From NCBI GenBank assembly GCA_035519135.1, contig DATIWX010000004.1, positions 124,001 through 188,000 on the forward strand: a DNA stretch of 64,000 nucleotides. The letters are read 5' to 3'. A model generated the notes under the pieces. It was not told where the DNA came from. It worked only from the letters and a program-made list of their open reading frames with translations, and made no database searches. The stretch is from VBDM01 sp035519135. GTDB lineage: Bacteria; Pseudomonadota; Gammaproteobacteria; Burkholderiales; SG8-39. This document shows, piece after piece, positions 41,769 through 53,019 of the stretch. How positions within the stretch are numbered: the stretch's first letter is position 1; the number at the start of each line of letters is the position of its first letter. A program made the translations under genes and the position numbers.

Positions 41769-42694
41769 GCATAAAGTCCGAACGCATCGTCATCGCGTCG
41801 CGAAAGAGCCGCCTTGCCATGTGGCAGTCGGAGCACATCGCGCGCGAGCTCAGGCGCCTGTACCCGCATTGCGAAGTCGGCATCCTCGGCCTCACTACGC
41901 GCGGCGACCAGATCCTCGATCGGCCGCTCGCAGAGGTGGGGGGCAAAGGCCTTTTTGTGAAGGAGCTCGAAGCCGCGCTCGAGGACGGCAGGGCCGACAT
42001 CGCCGTGCACTCGGCGAAGGATGTTCCGATGCGCCTGCCGCAGGGGTTTTGCCTGGCCGCGATCACCCCGAGAGAGGACCCGCGCGACTGCCTGGTGTCG
42101 AACACGAGCGCGACCCTGGAGGCGCTTGCCCCGGGCAGCGTCGTCGGCACGTCCAGCCTGCGGCGCGAAGCGCAGCTGCGCGAGCGCCACCCCGCGCTGC
42201 AGGTGAAGCCTCTCCGGGGCAATCTCGATACGCGCCTCGCGAAGCTGGACCGCGGCGAATGCCAGGCGATGGTGCTCGCCGCCGCGGGCCTCAAGCGGCT
42301 CGGCCTTGCTGCCCGGATCAGGAGCATGCTCGAACCCGAGCAGAGCCTCCCCGCGCCGGGGCAAGGCGCGCTTGCGATCGAATGCCGCGAAGACCATACG
42401 GAGTTGCGACAGCGGCTCGCGTCGCTCGAAGATCCCGCCACCGCGGCTTGCGTGCGCGCCGAGCGAGCCCTGAGCCGCGCGCTCTCGGGAGACTGCCGGC
42501 TGCCGCTCGCGGCCTACGCGGTGGCAAGCGGGACGGAGCTGCGCCTGCGCGCACTCGTGGCGAAACCCGACGGCAGCCGGATCGTGCGCGCGGAATCGAC
42601 TGGCCCGATCATCGCGCCGGAAGAATTGGGCGATGGGCTTGCGGCGAGGCTTCGGGCCCTGGGCGCAGACGCCATTCTGGCGGCGCTTTCATGA
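41765..42694 (+). CDS. hemC: Porphobilinogen deaminase (hydroxymethylbilane synthase)
   Basis: Polymerises four porphobilinogens to hydroxymethylbilane on a dipyrromethane cofactor. 309 residues from GTG 41765, with GGGAGGG just upstream; it overlaps algR by 4 nt. Seen: IASRKSRLAMWQS, HSAKDVPM, GTSSLRREAQL, and the cofactor Cys in ALSGDCRLPLAAYA near 241. Confidence 0.96.
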   Translation: MSIKSERIVIASRKSRLAMWQSEHIARELRRLYPHCEVGILGLTTRGDQILDRPLAEVGGKGLFVKELEAALEDGRADIAVHSAKDVPMRLPQGFCLAAITPREDPRDCLVSNTSATLEALAPGSVVGTSSLRREAQLRERHPALQVKPLRGNLDTRLAKLDRGECQAMVLAAAGLKRLGLAARIRSMLEPEQSLPAPGQGALAIECREDHTELRQRLASLEDPATAACVRAERALSRALSGDCRLPLAAYAVASGTELRLRALVAKPDGSRIVRAESTGPIIAPEELGDGLAARLRALGADAILAALS

Positions 42695-43467
42695 GCGCCG
42701 GACCGCTTTCGGGGCGAGGCATCGTGATCACGCGCCCGCGAGAACATGCCCTCGCGCTCGCCGAGCGCATCCGCTCGGCCGGAGGCGACCCGATACTCTT
42801 TCCCACGATCGAGATCCTGCCTCCGGAAAGAGAGGATGCGGTCTCGCGCATCATCGCCCGCCTGGAGGGATATCAGCTGGCGATCTTCGTCAGCCCGACG
42901 GCGGCCCTGCGGGGACACGCGCTGGTGAGCGGAAGCCGGTCCTGGCCCGAGGGTTTGCGCGTTGCGGCCGTGGGCGCGGGAACGGCAAAGGCGCTCGCGG
43001 AACGGGGCTTTCGCGACGTGATCTCACCCGAAGGCGAAGCCGACAGCGAGGCGCTGGCGGCGCTCGCCGAGCTCCGGGAGCTGCACGGGTGCGCGGTCGT
43101 GATCTTCCGCGGACAAGGCGGCCGCGAATGGCTGGGACATGAACTGGAGGCGCGCGGCGCGCGAGTCGAGTACGCGGAGTGCTATCGGCGCGCCCGCCCA
43201 GGGGCCGACGCGCGCGGCCTGCTGCCGCGGTGGCAGACCGGAGGAATCGAGGCGGTTTCGATCACCAGCGCGGAGGGGCTCGCGAATTTCTTTGCGATGC
43301 TCGGCCCCACCGGAGGCAGGTACCTGCGCGCCACCCCCGTGTTCGTTCCTCATCGCAGGATAGAGGCAGCCGCGAGAGGGCACGATGTTCGCGAGATCAT
43401 CGTCACCGGGCGGGGCGATGAGCGCACCGTCGCGGAGATGGCGGCGTTTTTTGCTGGAGTAGTATGA
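42691..43467 (+). CDS. hemD: Uroporphyrinogen-III synthase
   Basis: Cyclises hydroxymethylbilane with inversion of ring D. 258 residues from ATG 42691, which overlaps the hemC stop (ATGA). Sequence conservation in HemD is low; seen are VITRPREHALALAERI, FVSPTAA, AVGAGTAKAL, and ITSAEGLANFFAML. Position after hemC confirms the call. Confidence 0.92.
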   Translation: MSAGPLSGRGIVITRPREHALALAERIRSAGGDPILFPTIEILPPEREDAVSRIIARLEGYQLAIFVSPTAALRGHALVSGSRSWPEGLRVAAVGAGTAKALAERGFRDVISPEGEADSEALAALAELRELHGCAVVIFRGQGGREWLGHELEARGARVEYAECYRRARPGADARGLLPRWQTGGIEAVSITSAEGLANFFAMLGPTGGRYLRATPVFVPHRRIEAAARGHDVREIIVTGRGDERTVAEMAAFFAGVV

Positions 43468-43497
43468 CGTCTTGCGCTTCGACGGACCGCTAGAGAA

Positions 43498-44526
43498 ATG
43501 GAAGACCGGACCCCGCCTGCCGCCGCAACCCTGCAAGCGCCAAAGCGCGGAGCGCGCACCCTGTGGGTGATCGGGCTTGCGCTGGTCGCGCTGCTTCTCG
43601 CGTGGCAATGGTACGACGCCCGGGTACGGGTGAATGCCCTGCGCGCCGAGCTCGCTCAGCGCGTTCGCGACATCGAGGCGGACAGTCGCGACGCGCGACT
43701 GAGCGCGAAGCAGGCCCAGGAAGCGATGCGCGAGGCCCTGGCGAAGGTCGCCCAGCTCGACCTGAGGCTCAGCGAGTATCAGAACCATCAGACCAGCCTG
43801 GAAGCGCTCTATCAGGAGCTCTCGCGCGGCCGCGACGATTGGGTGCTTGCCGACATCGAGCAGGTTCTCGTCATCGCCTCGCAGCAACTGCAGCTCGTCG
43901 GCAACGTGCCGGCCGCTCTCGCCGCGCTTCAGACGGCGGACGCGCGTCTCGCGCGCTCGGGGCGCGCCCAGTTCCTGCCGCTGCGCAAGGCTTTCGCCCA
44001 CGACATCGAGCGGCTGAAGAGCGCTCCCGACCTCGACGTCCCGGGAATGGCAGTCAAGCTGGATCAGATGATCGCCGGCGTGGATTCGCTGCCGCTCGCG
44101 CAGGACATGCGTCCGCAACCGCCCCCTCCGCAAAAGGCGCCGCCCGAGGGCCTGTGGGAGAGGCTGGTCGAGGAGCTGCTCACCGAGTTGAAGCAACTCG
44201 TCAGGGTCCAGAAGGTGGACGGCACCGATGCCGCGCTGCTCAGTCCCTCGCAAGCCTATTTTCTGCGCGAAAACCTGAAGCTTCGCCTGTTGAATGCCCG
44301 GATAGCCTTGCTTGCGCGCGACGAGGTGGCGTATCGCAGCGACCTGGACGCGGCCGTGGCCTGGCTCGCGCGCTACGTCGACACGCGTTCGGGGGCGGCT
44401 GCGTCGATGGCGGCGAGCCTGAAGCAGCTGCGATCCAAAGGCGCAAGCCCGCTGTTCCCGACCATCAACGAGAGTGTCGCGGCGGTGCGTGCCTACAAGG
44501 TGCCGCGCGAGCGCACACAACGATGA
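43498..44526 (+). CDS. hemX: HemX-like membrane protein
   Basis: 342 residues. One membrane helix (LWVIGLALVALLLAWQWY, about 22–39), then a coiled coil (about 40–95) and a long helical periplasmic domain with LADIEQVLVIASQQLQLVGN and AYFLRENLKLRLLNARIALLARDE. HemX was annotated as a uroporphyrinogen methyltransferase but has no such catalytic domain; its role in heme synthesis is unproven. Its stop overlaps the hemY ATG. Confidence 0.9.
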   Translation: MEDRTPPAAATLQAPKRGARTLWVIGLALVALLLAWQWYDARVRVNALRAELAQRVRDIEADSRDARLSAKQAQEAMREALAKVAQLDLRLSEYQNHQTSLEALYQELSRGRDDWVLADIEQVLVIASQQLQLVGNVPAALAALQTADARLARSGRAQFLPLRKAFAHDIERLKSAPDLDVPGMAVKLDQMIAGVDSLPLAQDMRPQPPPPQKAPPEGLWERLVEELLTELKQLVRVQKVDGTDAALLSPSQAYFLRENLKLRLLNARIALLARDEVAYRSDLDAAVAWLARYVDTRSGAAASMAASLKQLRSKGASPLFPTINESVAAVRAYKVPRERTQR

Positions 44527-45692
44527 GAGGGCTGCTGTGGCTGTTTGTCCTCGCGGCGCTGGCGGTCGCGCTCTCGCTCGCCCTGCGCGGAAACGGCGGT
44601 TACGCGCTCTTCGTGCTGCCCCCGTGGCGGGCCGAAGTGTCGCTCAATTTCCTCGCGTTCGTGGTGATCGCGGGGTTCGTGCTCGGCTACCTCGTGGTCC
44701 GGGCGGTCTGGCACATTCTGCGGCTTCCGTCCCACGTCCGCGCCTTTCGCGGCCGCCGCCGGGCGGAGGCAGCACACAGCGCCACCCTGGGCGCGATACA
44801 AGCGCTGTTCGAGGGCCGCTTCGTGCGGGCGGAGAAGCTCGCCTCCAGGGCCATCGACCTGGGCGCTGCGCCCGGGCTCGCGGGTCTTCTTGCGGCTCGC
44901 GCCGCGCAGAGGCTGCGCGACTTCGGGAGGCGGGATCATTGGCTCGAGCGCTCGAAGCAGGACGACGGGGAGTGGCGCGTCGCCCAGGCGATGACCAAGG
45001 CGGAGCTTCTGCTGGACGAGCGGCGCTTCGACGAGGCGCGGTCGATCCTGCGCGAGCTGCACGCGCACGGTCCTCGCCACGTGGCGGCGCTCTTTCTGAT
45101 GTTGCGCGCCGAGCAGGGGATGTCGAACTGGGAAGAGGTTCTGCGCACCGCCAACGCCCTGGAGAAGCACGGCGCCATGCCGGCCGAGGCTCTCGACAGC
45201 GTGCGCACCACTGCGCACATTGCGCTGCTGACGCGCAAGGCGGTCGACCGCGAAGGTCTCGCAAGGCAATGGGACAGCACCCCGCGCGCCGAGCGGGTCC
45301 GCCCCCGGATAGCGGCGGCGGCGGCACGCGCATTCATGCAGCTCGGAGACTGCCGCAGGGCCCACCGCATCATCGAGGAAGCCCTCGAGCGCGGCTGGGA
45401 CGGAACGCTCGCGCTTCTCTACGGGGAATGCGCGGACAAGGATGCGCTCGAGCGCCTCGAGCGGGCGGAGAGGTGGCTGAAAGACCGTCCCGGCGAGGCC
45501 GAGCTGCTGCTGACGCTCGGCAGGCTGTGCGTGCAGCGAGAGCTCTGGGGCAAGGCGCAGAGCTATCTCGAGGCCAGTCTCGCCACGCAGCCGACCCAGG
45601 CTGCGCACATCGCCCTGGCGAAGCTCTACGAGCAGCTCGGCCGGACCGCGGAGGCAGCCCGGCATTTCCGCGCGAGCGCCGACCTGGCGTAG
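44523..45692 (+). CDS. hemY: HemY-like TPR membrane protein
   Basis: 389 residues. Two N-terminal helices (LLWLFVLAALAVALSLALRG and FLAFVVIAGFVLGYLVVRAVW), then a TPR-rich domain (GAIQALFEGRFVRAEKLASRAID; LLTLGRLCVQRELWGKAQSYLEASL). This is the proteobacterial HemY, unrelated to the protoporphyrinogen oxidase of the same name in Bacillus. It closes the hemCDXY operon and converges with the aldo/keto reductase. Confidence 0.92.
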   Translation: MRGLLWLFVLAALAVALSLALRGNGGYALFVLPPWRAEVSLNFLAFVVIAGFVLGYLVVRAVWHILRLPSHVRAFRGRRRAEAAHSATLGAIQALFEGRFVRAEKLASRAIDLGAAPGLAGLLAARAAQRLRDFGRRDHWLERSKQDDGEWRVAQAMTKAELLLDERRFDEARSILRELHAHGPRHVAALFLMLRAEQGMSNWEEVLRTANALEKHGAMPAEALDSVRTTAHIALLTRKAVDREGLARQWDSTPRAERVRPRIAAAAARAFMQLGDCRRAHRIIEEALERGWDGTLALLYGECADKDALERLERAERWLKDRPGEAELLLTLGRLCVQRELWGKAQSYLEASLATQPTQAAHIALAKLYEQLGRTAEAARHFRASADLA

Positions 45693-45722
45693 AGGACGCC
45701 GGCGTGAGCGCGGGTCGCCCGC

Positions 45723-46715
45723 CTAGATGCCGAGCCCGGCGAGTTGTTTCTCCGGGTAACGGGTTCCCGAAGCGACCCCCTGAGGAAAGGCCTTCGCGAG
45801 TTGCGCGATCTCCGCCGCGCTCAGCGCCACCGCGGCGGCGGCGGCATTCTGCTCCAGGTACTCGCGCCGCTTCGTCCCGGGGATGGGCACGATGTCCTTT
45901 CCCTGGGCGAGCAACCAGGCAAGCGCGACCTGCGCCGGCTTGATCTTGTGGGCCGCGGCGATCGATTCGAGCGGCTGGAGCAGGTCGACGTTGCGCTTGA
46001 GGTTGTCGGGATTGAAGCGCGGATGGTCGCGGCGCCTGTCCTTTTCCCGCAAGGCGTCGAGCGTCTTGATCGTTGCGGTGAGAAATCCGCGGCCGAGCGG
46101 CGAATACGCCATGAAGGCGATGCCCAGCTCGCGACACGCCGGAAGAATCTCCTTCTCGACATCGCGAGACCAGAGCGAGTACTCGGTCTCGAGCGCGACC
46201 AGCGGGTGCACCTTGTGCGCGCGGCGCAGCGTCTGGGCTCCCGCCTCGGAGAGCGCGAGGTGGCGAACCTTGCCCTGCTCGACCAGTCTTTTCATCGCTC
46301 CCACGGTGTCCTCGATCGGCACCTTGGAGTCCACGCGATGCAGGCCGTAGATGTCGATCACCTCGACGCCCAGGCGCTTCAGCGAGGCCTCGCACGCTTG
46401 CGGCACATAGCCGGGGTGACCGGCCGAGAGCCCTTCGGGCGGCTTGAAGCCGCTCAAACCCAGGTTGCCGAACTTCGTCGCGAGCAGCACGCGGTTGCGC
46501 TTGCCCTTGATCGCGCGGCCTACCAGTTCCTCGTTGCTTCCGGCTCCGTAGGCGTCCGAGGTCACGATCAGGTTGACTCCGAGATCGATCGAGCGATGAA
46601 TCGTCGCAATCGATTCGGCCTCGTTGGGCTCGCCGTAGATTCCTGTCATTCCCATGCACCCCAGTCCCAGGGCGGAAACTTCGGGACCGTTCTTTCCCAG
46701 CTTGCGCGTTTCCAT
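45723..46715 (-). CDS. Aldo/keto reductase
   Basis: 330-residue NADPH-dependent carbonyl reductase. Tetrad residues are visible: Asp and Tyr in TSDAYGAGSNEE near 53–57, Lys in VLLATKFG near 81, His in IYGLHRVDS near 125. The cofactor segment PIPGTKRREYLEQN near 275 is intact. It starts 12 nt after hemF, so it is likely the last gene of the dusB operon. Physiological substrate unknown. Confidence 0.92.
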   Translation of the reverse strand: METRKLGKNGPEVSALGLGCMGMTGIYGEPNEAESIATIHRSIDLGVNLIVTSDAYGAGSNEELVGRAIKGKRNRVLLATKFGNLGLSGFKPPEGLSAGHPGYVPQACEASLKRLGVEVIDIYGLHRVDSKVPIEDTVGAMKRLVEQGKVRHLALSEAGAQTLRRAHKVHPLVALETEYSLWSRDVEKEILPACRELGIAFMAYSPLGRGFLTATIKTLDALREKDRRRDHPRFNPDNLKRNVDLLQPLESIAAAHKIKPAQVALAWLLAQGKDIVPIPGTKRREYLEQNAAAAAVALSAAEIAQLAKAFPQGVASGTRYPEKQLAGLGI

Positions 46716-46727
46716 TCTCGCCTCTCC

Positions 46728-47639
46728 TTAGCCTTGTTGTTCGTCGGTCCAGTCCCTCGGGCGGAGGAAATCCCGGTAGAGCTTCTCCTCCGCGCTCGAA
46801 GGCTCGGGTTGCCAGTCGTAGCGCCACTTGACGATCGGCGGCAGCGACATGAGTATGGACTCCGCGCGCCCGCCAGATTGCAGCCCGAACAGGGTGCCGC
46901 GATCATAGACGAGATTGAATTCGACGTAGCGACCGCGGCGGTACGCCTGGAAATCCCTCTCGCGCTCGCCATAGGGAAGGTTCCTGCGGCGCTCCAGCAC
47001 CGGCAGGTATGCGGGCAGGAAGTGGTCGCCGACGCTGCGCATCAGTCCGAAGCACCGGTCGAAGCTTCCGTCGTTCAAGTCGTCGAAGAAGATTCCGCCG
47101 ATGCCGCGCGGCTCCCCGCGGTGCTTGATGAAGAAATACTCGTCGCACCAGCGCTTGAAGCGGGGATAGAGGTCCCGCCCGAAGGGATCCAGGGCGCGCC
47201 GGCACTCCGAGTGGAAATGGCGCGCGTCCTCTTCGAATCCGTAGTAGGGAGTGAGGTCCATGCCGCCGCCGAACCACCACACCGCATCGCTTCCCGCCTT
47301 GGTTGCGACAAGAAAGCGCACGTTCATGTGCACGGTCGGCACGAAGGGGCTACGCGGGTGCAGCACCAGCGACACGCCCATCGCCTCGAAGCCGCGGCCG
47401 GCGAGCTCCGGGCGCGCCGCGCTCGCGGCGGCGGGCAGCCGCCCCCCCTCGACGCGGGAGAAATTCACCCCGCCGCGCTCGAATACGCTTCCCTCCTCGA
47501 CGATCCGGCTTTCGCCGCCTCCGCCTTCGTCCCGCCGCCAGCGATCCCGCCGGAAGGGACGACCGTCGACGCGCTCCAGCTCCGCCACGATGCGGTCCTG
47601 GAGACCGACGAGGTAGTCGCTGACCGCGGTCGGGTTCAT
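46728..47639 (-). CDS. hemF: Coproporphyrinogen-III oxidase, oxygen-dependent
   Basis: Oxidative decarboxylation of coproporphyrinogen III using O2. 303 residues. Seen: FVPTVHMNVRFL, WWFGGGMDLTPYY, KRWCDEYFFIKHRGEPRGIGGIFFDD and GRYVEFNLVYDRGTLFGLQ. It lies 17 nt after purD. Use of the O2-dependent enzyme implies aerobic growth; the radical-SAM enzyme HemN is not in this window. Confidence 0.96.
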   Translation of the reverse strand: MNPTAVSDYLVGLQDRIVAELERVDGRPFRRDRWRRDEGGGGESRIVEEGSVFERGGVNFSRVEGGRLPAAASAARPELAGRGFEAMGVSLVLHPRSPFVPTVHMNVRFLVATKAGSDAVWWFGGGMDLTPYYGFEEDARHFHSECRRALDPFGRDLYPRFKRWCDEYFFIKHRGEPRGIGGIFFDDLNDGSFDRCFGLMRSVGDHFLPAYLPVLERRRNLPYGERERDFQAYRRGRYVEFNLVYDRGTLFGLQSGGRAESILMSLPPIVKWRYDWQPEPSSAEEKLYRDFLRPRDWTDEQQG

Positions 47640-47656
47640 CGCATTTCGGCCGGACC

Positions 47657-48933
47657 CTAGGCTGGTTTCCTGGCAGCAACGGCGCGGAATCCGATGTCGC
47701 GGCGGTATTGCATGCCGTCGAAGCGAATGCGCTCGACCGCTTCGTACGCGCGGCGCTGCGCCATCCTGATCGTGTCGCCGAGGGCGGTCACGCACAGCAC
47801 CCTCCCGCCGCTGGTCACGGAGGTCCCGTCCTTCAGCACCGTTCCCGAGTGGAACACGCGCAGGTCCTCCTCCGGGGCCGGGAGGCCGGTCACGGCATCT
47901 CCCTTCTTCGGCGAGTCGGGATAGCCCGCCGCGGCGATCACCACACCGAGGGCCGGGCGGCGGTCCCAAGCCGCCTCGAGCCGGTCCAGCCTTCCCTCGA
48001 CTGCGCCTTCGATCAGCTCGAACAGGTCGCTCTTCAGGCGCAGCAGGATCGGCTGAGTCTCGGGGTCGCCGAGCCGGCAGTTGAATTCGAGCACGCGCGC
48101 ATTGCCGGCGTTGATCATCAGGCCGGCGTAGAGAAATCCGCTGTAAGGATGGCCTTCCGCTGCCATTCCATCGAGCACGGGCTGGATCACTTCGCGCACG
48201 ACGCGGGCGTGCAGCTCGGGCGTCACGACCGGGGCGGGCGAGTACGCGCCCATGCCGCCGGTATTCGGTCCCTGGTCCCCGTCCCTCAATCGCTTGTGAT
48301 CCTGGCTGGTCGCAAGCGGGAGGACGTGCTTGCCGTCGGCGAGGACGATGAAGCTCGCCTCCTCGCCTTCGAGAAACTCCTCGATCACCACACGGTGGCC
48401 GGCCGCCCCCATCGCCCGCTCGACGAGGATCTGGTCGATCGCGCGATGGGCGTGGTCCTTGTTCGCGGCGACGATCACGCCCTTGCCGGCCGCGAGACCG
48501 TCGGCTTTGACGACGATGGGCGCGCCGCGGGCATCCACGTAGTCGTGCGCAGGCCGCGCCTCGCCGAAGCTCGCGAATGCCGCGGTAGGGATCCGGTGGC
48601 GTGTCATGAACTCCTTGGCGAACTGCTTGGAGCTCTCCAGCTGCGCGCAAGCCCGCGTCGGGCCGAAAATCCTCAGGCCCTTGGAACGGAACAGGTCGAC
48701 GATGCCCTCTGCGAGAGGCGCCTCGGGCCCGACAACGGTGAGATAGATGCCTTCGGCGAGCGCGAACTCGGCGAGCTTGCCGATCTCGGAGATCGCCACG
48801 TTCTCGAGGCCGTTCTCCCGCGCCGTGCCCCCGTTTCCCGGAGCGACGAAGACCTTCTGCACCCGCGGGCTCTGCGCGAGGCGCCAGGCGATCGCGTGCT
48901 CTCGGCCTCCCGAGCCGACGACGAGCAGCTTCA

Positions 48934-48934
<1 letters not shown>
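47657..48934 (-). CDS. purD: Phosphoribosylamine-glycine ligase
   Basis: Second step of purine synthesis: joins glycine to phosphoribosylamine with ATP. 425 residues, ATP-grasp fold: MKLLVVGSGGREHAIAWRL start, VVKADGLAAGKGVIVA, DHKRLRDGDQGPNTGGMGAYSP, and EFNCRLGDPETQ near 290. The ATG shares one base with the purH stop. Confidence 0.96.
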
Positions 48935-50492
<1,558 letters not shown>

Positions 50493-50496
<4 letters not shown>

Positions 50497-50732
50497 ATTC
50501 TTATCTTGAGCGACTGAATCTTCTTTCGCAGCGTATTACGGTTGATGCCGAGCATCTCGGCGGCGACCGACTGGTTGCCCGCGGCCCGGTCTAGCACGAG
50601 CTCGAGCATCGGGCGCTCGACGTTCTTCAGAACCATGTCGTAGATGGCGCGCGGCTTGGCTCCGTCGAGATCCTTGAAGTAGCGCTCCAGGGAGCGGCGC
50701 ACGCAGTCCGCGATCTCGCTCGTTTGCTTCAT
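50493..50732 (-). CDS. fis: Fis family DNA-binding protein
   Basis: 79-residue nucleoid-associated regulator. The C-terminal helix-turn-helix (GNQSVAAEMLGINRNTLRKKI) is complete; a helical dimerisation region (ADCVRRSLERYFKDLDG) precedes it. It overlaps dusB upstream and purH downstream by 4 nt each, so expression is coupled to both. The dusB-fis order is ancient in Proteobacteria. Confidence 0.95.
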
Positions 50733-51742
50733 GCCGCCAGCTCCACCTCGTAGCGCAGGCGGGAATTTTCACGCCCGAGCTGTTGAAAGAAATCGTTCAC
50801 CGCGGCCAGTTGCTCCTCGCAGCTCTCGAGCTGATTCATGCGGTGCCGGAAGCTCGCCGACCCGGCGAGCCCCTTGGTATACCAGGAGATATGCTTGCGG
50901 GCGACCTTGACCCCTCGCTCCTTTCCGTAGAAGGAGTGGAGTTCGTGCAGGTGCGCGATCAACACGGCGTGGATCTCGGATACCAGGGGATGGGGAAGCT
51001 TCTCGCCCGTCGCGAGATAGTGCGCGATCTCGCGGAAGATCCAGGGCCGGCCCTGCGCCGCACGGCCGATCATGATGCCGTCGGCGCCGGTGTACTCGAG
51101 AACATGCCTGGCTTCCTCGGGAGTCGTGATGTCTCCGTTCGCGACCACGGGCAGGCGCGTGAACTTCTTCACCTCGCGAATGGTGTCGTACTCGGCCCGG
51201 CCCGAGAAGCCGCACGCGCGCGTGCGTCCGTGCAGGGACAGCAGCTGCACGCCGCTCTCCTCCGCGATCCTCGCGACCGTCATGGCATTCCTGCTCGTAG
51301 TGTCCCAGCCGGTGCGGAACTTCAGAGTGACGGGCACATCCACAGCTTTCACCACGGACTCGAGGATCTTGCCGACGAGCGGCTCGTCTCTCAGGAGCGC
51401 CGATCCCGCCATGGTGTTGCAGACTTTCTTGGCGGGACAGCCCATGTTGATGTCGATGATCTGCGCGCCCTGCTCGACGTTGAAGCGCGCGGCGTCGGCC
51501 ATCATGGCCGGATCGGCGCCGGCGATCTGCACCGAGATCGGCTCGACCTCGCCGTCGTGATTGGCGCGGCGGCGCGTCTTCTCGCTGCCCCACAGGAGCG
51601 AGTTCGAAGCCACCATTTCGGACACGGCGAGGCCCGCGCCGAAATCCTTGCACAGTTGGCGGAAGGGGCGATCGGTGACCCCGGCCATCGGCGCGACAAA
51701 TAGATTATTTCGCAACGTGCGCGAACCGATTCGCATCGACAA
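50729..51742 (-). CDS. dusB: tRNA-dihydrouridine synthase B
   Basis: Flavin enzyme that reduces uridines in the tRNA D-loop. 337 residues. Seen: FVAPMAGVTDRPFR, the catalytic Cys region INMGCPAKKVCN near 100, KFRTGWD, LHGRTRACGFSG and ANGDITTPEEA. It heads the six-gene minus-strand series down to the aldo/keto reductase. 131 nt separate it from the UbiH-like gene. Confidence 0.96.
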   Translation of the reverse strand: MSMRIGSRTLRNNLFVAPMAGVTDRPFRQLCKDFGAGLAVSEMVASNSLLWGSEKTRRRANHDGEVEPISVQIAGADPAMMADAARFNVEQGAQIIDINMGCPAKKVCNTMAGSALLRDEPLVGKILESVVKAVDVPVTLKFRTGWDTTSRNAMTVARIAEESGVQLLSLHGRTRACGFSGRAEYDTIREVKKFTRLPVVANGDITTPEEARHVLEYTGADGIMIGRAAQGRPWIFREIAHYLATGEKLPHPLVSEIHAVLIAHLHELHSFYGKERGVKVARKHISWYTKGLAGSASFRHRMNQLESCEEQLAAVNDFFQQLGRENSRLRYEVELAA

Positions 51743-51873
51743 TCACGGAGTTTTTCGGCGGGAGCGCAATTCTATACCTAAACGCGAACGCCAAGGGAAG
51801 CGCGTCGAACGCTGCGCGCGACAAGATTCGGCTCGGAACGGTCTCGCGACTGCGAATTCGCAGGCGCGCCGCT

Positions 51874-53019
51874 CTACGGCAGCGCGCGCGCGCCGAAAAT
51901 CATGCGGCGGGCGAGAAAATGCCGCGCGGGCGGCACGACATCGAGCAGGGCCAGGCCCGCGCCGCGCGCGAGCGCGAGCGGCGGCACCGAATTCGAGAAC
52001 ATCCGGACCAGGAAATCGGTGAAGCCGATCCCGGCACGGCGGTCCAGACCCCGGCCGCGGGAGTAGCGCGCGACGAAGGCCGGTGCGCCGACTTCTTCCC
52101 TCGGCGCGTCAAGCAACATCCGAGCCAATTCCCATGCGTCGCGCAATCCGAGATTGAGTCCCTGACCGGCGACCGGGTGGAGCGTCTGTGCGGCGTTTCC
52201 GATTGCCAGGACCCGCGGTGACGCTTGAGCTGCGCTGCGGCGCAGAGAGAGCGGGAACGCCGAACGGGGGCCTGTCGATCGGAAATCTCCGAGTCTTCCG
52301 CCGAAGGCCTGGCGCAGGCGTGCGAGGAACTCCGCATCGCGAAGTCCCTGCAGTTCCGCCGCCGTCGCCGGACTCGTGCTCCAGACGAGAGCGTAGCGCT
52401 CCCCGAAAGGGAGCAAGGCGAGGGGCCCCTCGGCGGTGAAGCGTTCCCAGGCGGTGCCCGCCGCTGCGCGCTCGGCCGCAACCTCTGCGACGATAGCCCG
52501 CTGCCGATAGTCGGTGACGCGACCGGGGTCTCGATTCGATCCACCGTCGGCGAGGACGAGCAGCCGCGCCCGCAGGCGCGCCTCGCTCCCGCCGGCGGAC
52601 AGGCGCAGCGCGATCCCGTCGCCGGAATGCTCCCAGCTTTTCACAGCTCCGGAAATTGCGGGTGTGCTGGCGGCCAGGGGTCCGACCAGCCCGGAGTACG
52701 ATGTTACGTACCCGAGCGCGGGGAGACGGTAGTCGGCGCAGCGTATCACCGTCCTGCCGAATCCCTGCTGGGAAACGTGGATCGTATGGATGGCGGTGCT
52801 TGCAACCCCGCTCCATACGGCCAGGCGCTCCAGGATCAGCCGGCTGCCGTAGGAAAGCGCGATGGGACGGTCGGGGACATCGGCTTCGTCGGCGATCCGC
52901 GCGACCGACAGGTCGCTCCCGGATAGCGCGAGCGCCAGCGCGCAACCGACCGGTCCGCCGCCGGCGATGGCGACATCGACCTGCGGCGGCTCAACCGCGG
53001 CCAACGAGCGCCTCGACAT
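51874..53019 (-). CDS. UbiH/UbiF/VisC/COQ6 family FAD-dependent monooxygenase
   Basis: 381-residue flavoprotein hydroxylase probably acting on a ubiquinone precursor ring. FAD motif VAIAGGGPVGCALALAL near residue 15; second FAD motif GNAAQTLHPVAGQGLNLGLRDA near 280. The DG motif (LVLADGGSN) is near 155. It overlaps pepP by 29 nt, the usual pepP-ubiH pairing, which supports UbiH. Which ring position it hydroxylates cannot be told. Confidence 0.87.
   Translation of the reverse strand: MSRRSLAAVEPPQVDVAIAGGGPVGCALALALSGSDLSVARIADEADVPDRPIALSYGSRLILERLAVWSGVASTAIHTIHVSQQGFGRTVIRCADYRLPALGYVTSYSGLVGPLAASTPAISGAVKSWEHSGDGIALRLSAGGSEARLRARLLVLADGGSNRDPGRVTDYRQRAIVAEVAAERAAAGTAWERFTAEGPLALLPFGERYALVWSTSPATAAELQGLRDAEFLARLRQAFGGRLGDFRSTGPRSAFPLSLRRSAAQASPRVLAIGNAAQTLHPVAGQGLNLGLRDAWELARMLLDAPREEVGAPAFVARYSRGRGLDRRAGIGFTDFLVRMFSNSVPPLALARGAGLALLDVVPPARHFLARRMIFGARALP

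Noticed and set aside
45692..45723. Short GC hairpin between hemY and the aldo/keto reductase
   Set aside because: Only about 5 bp of stem and no T-run; too weak to call a terminator.
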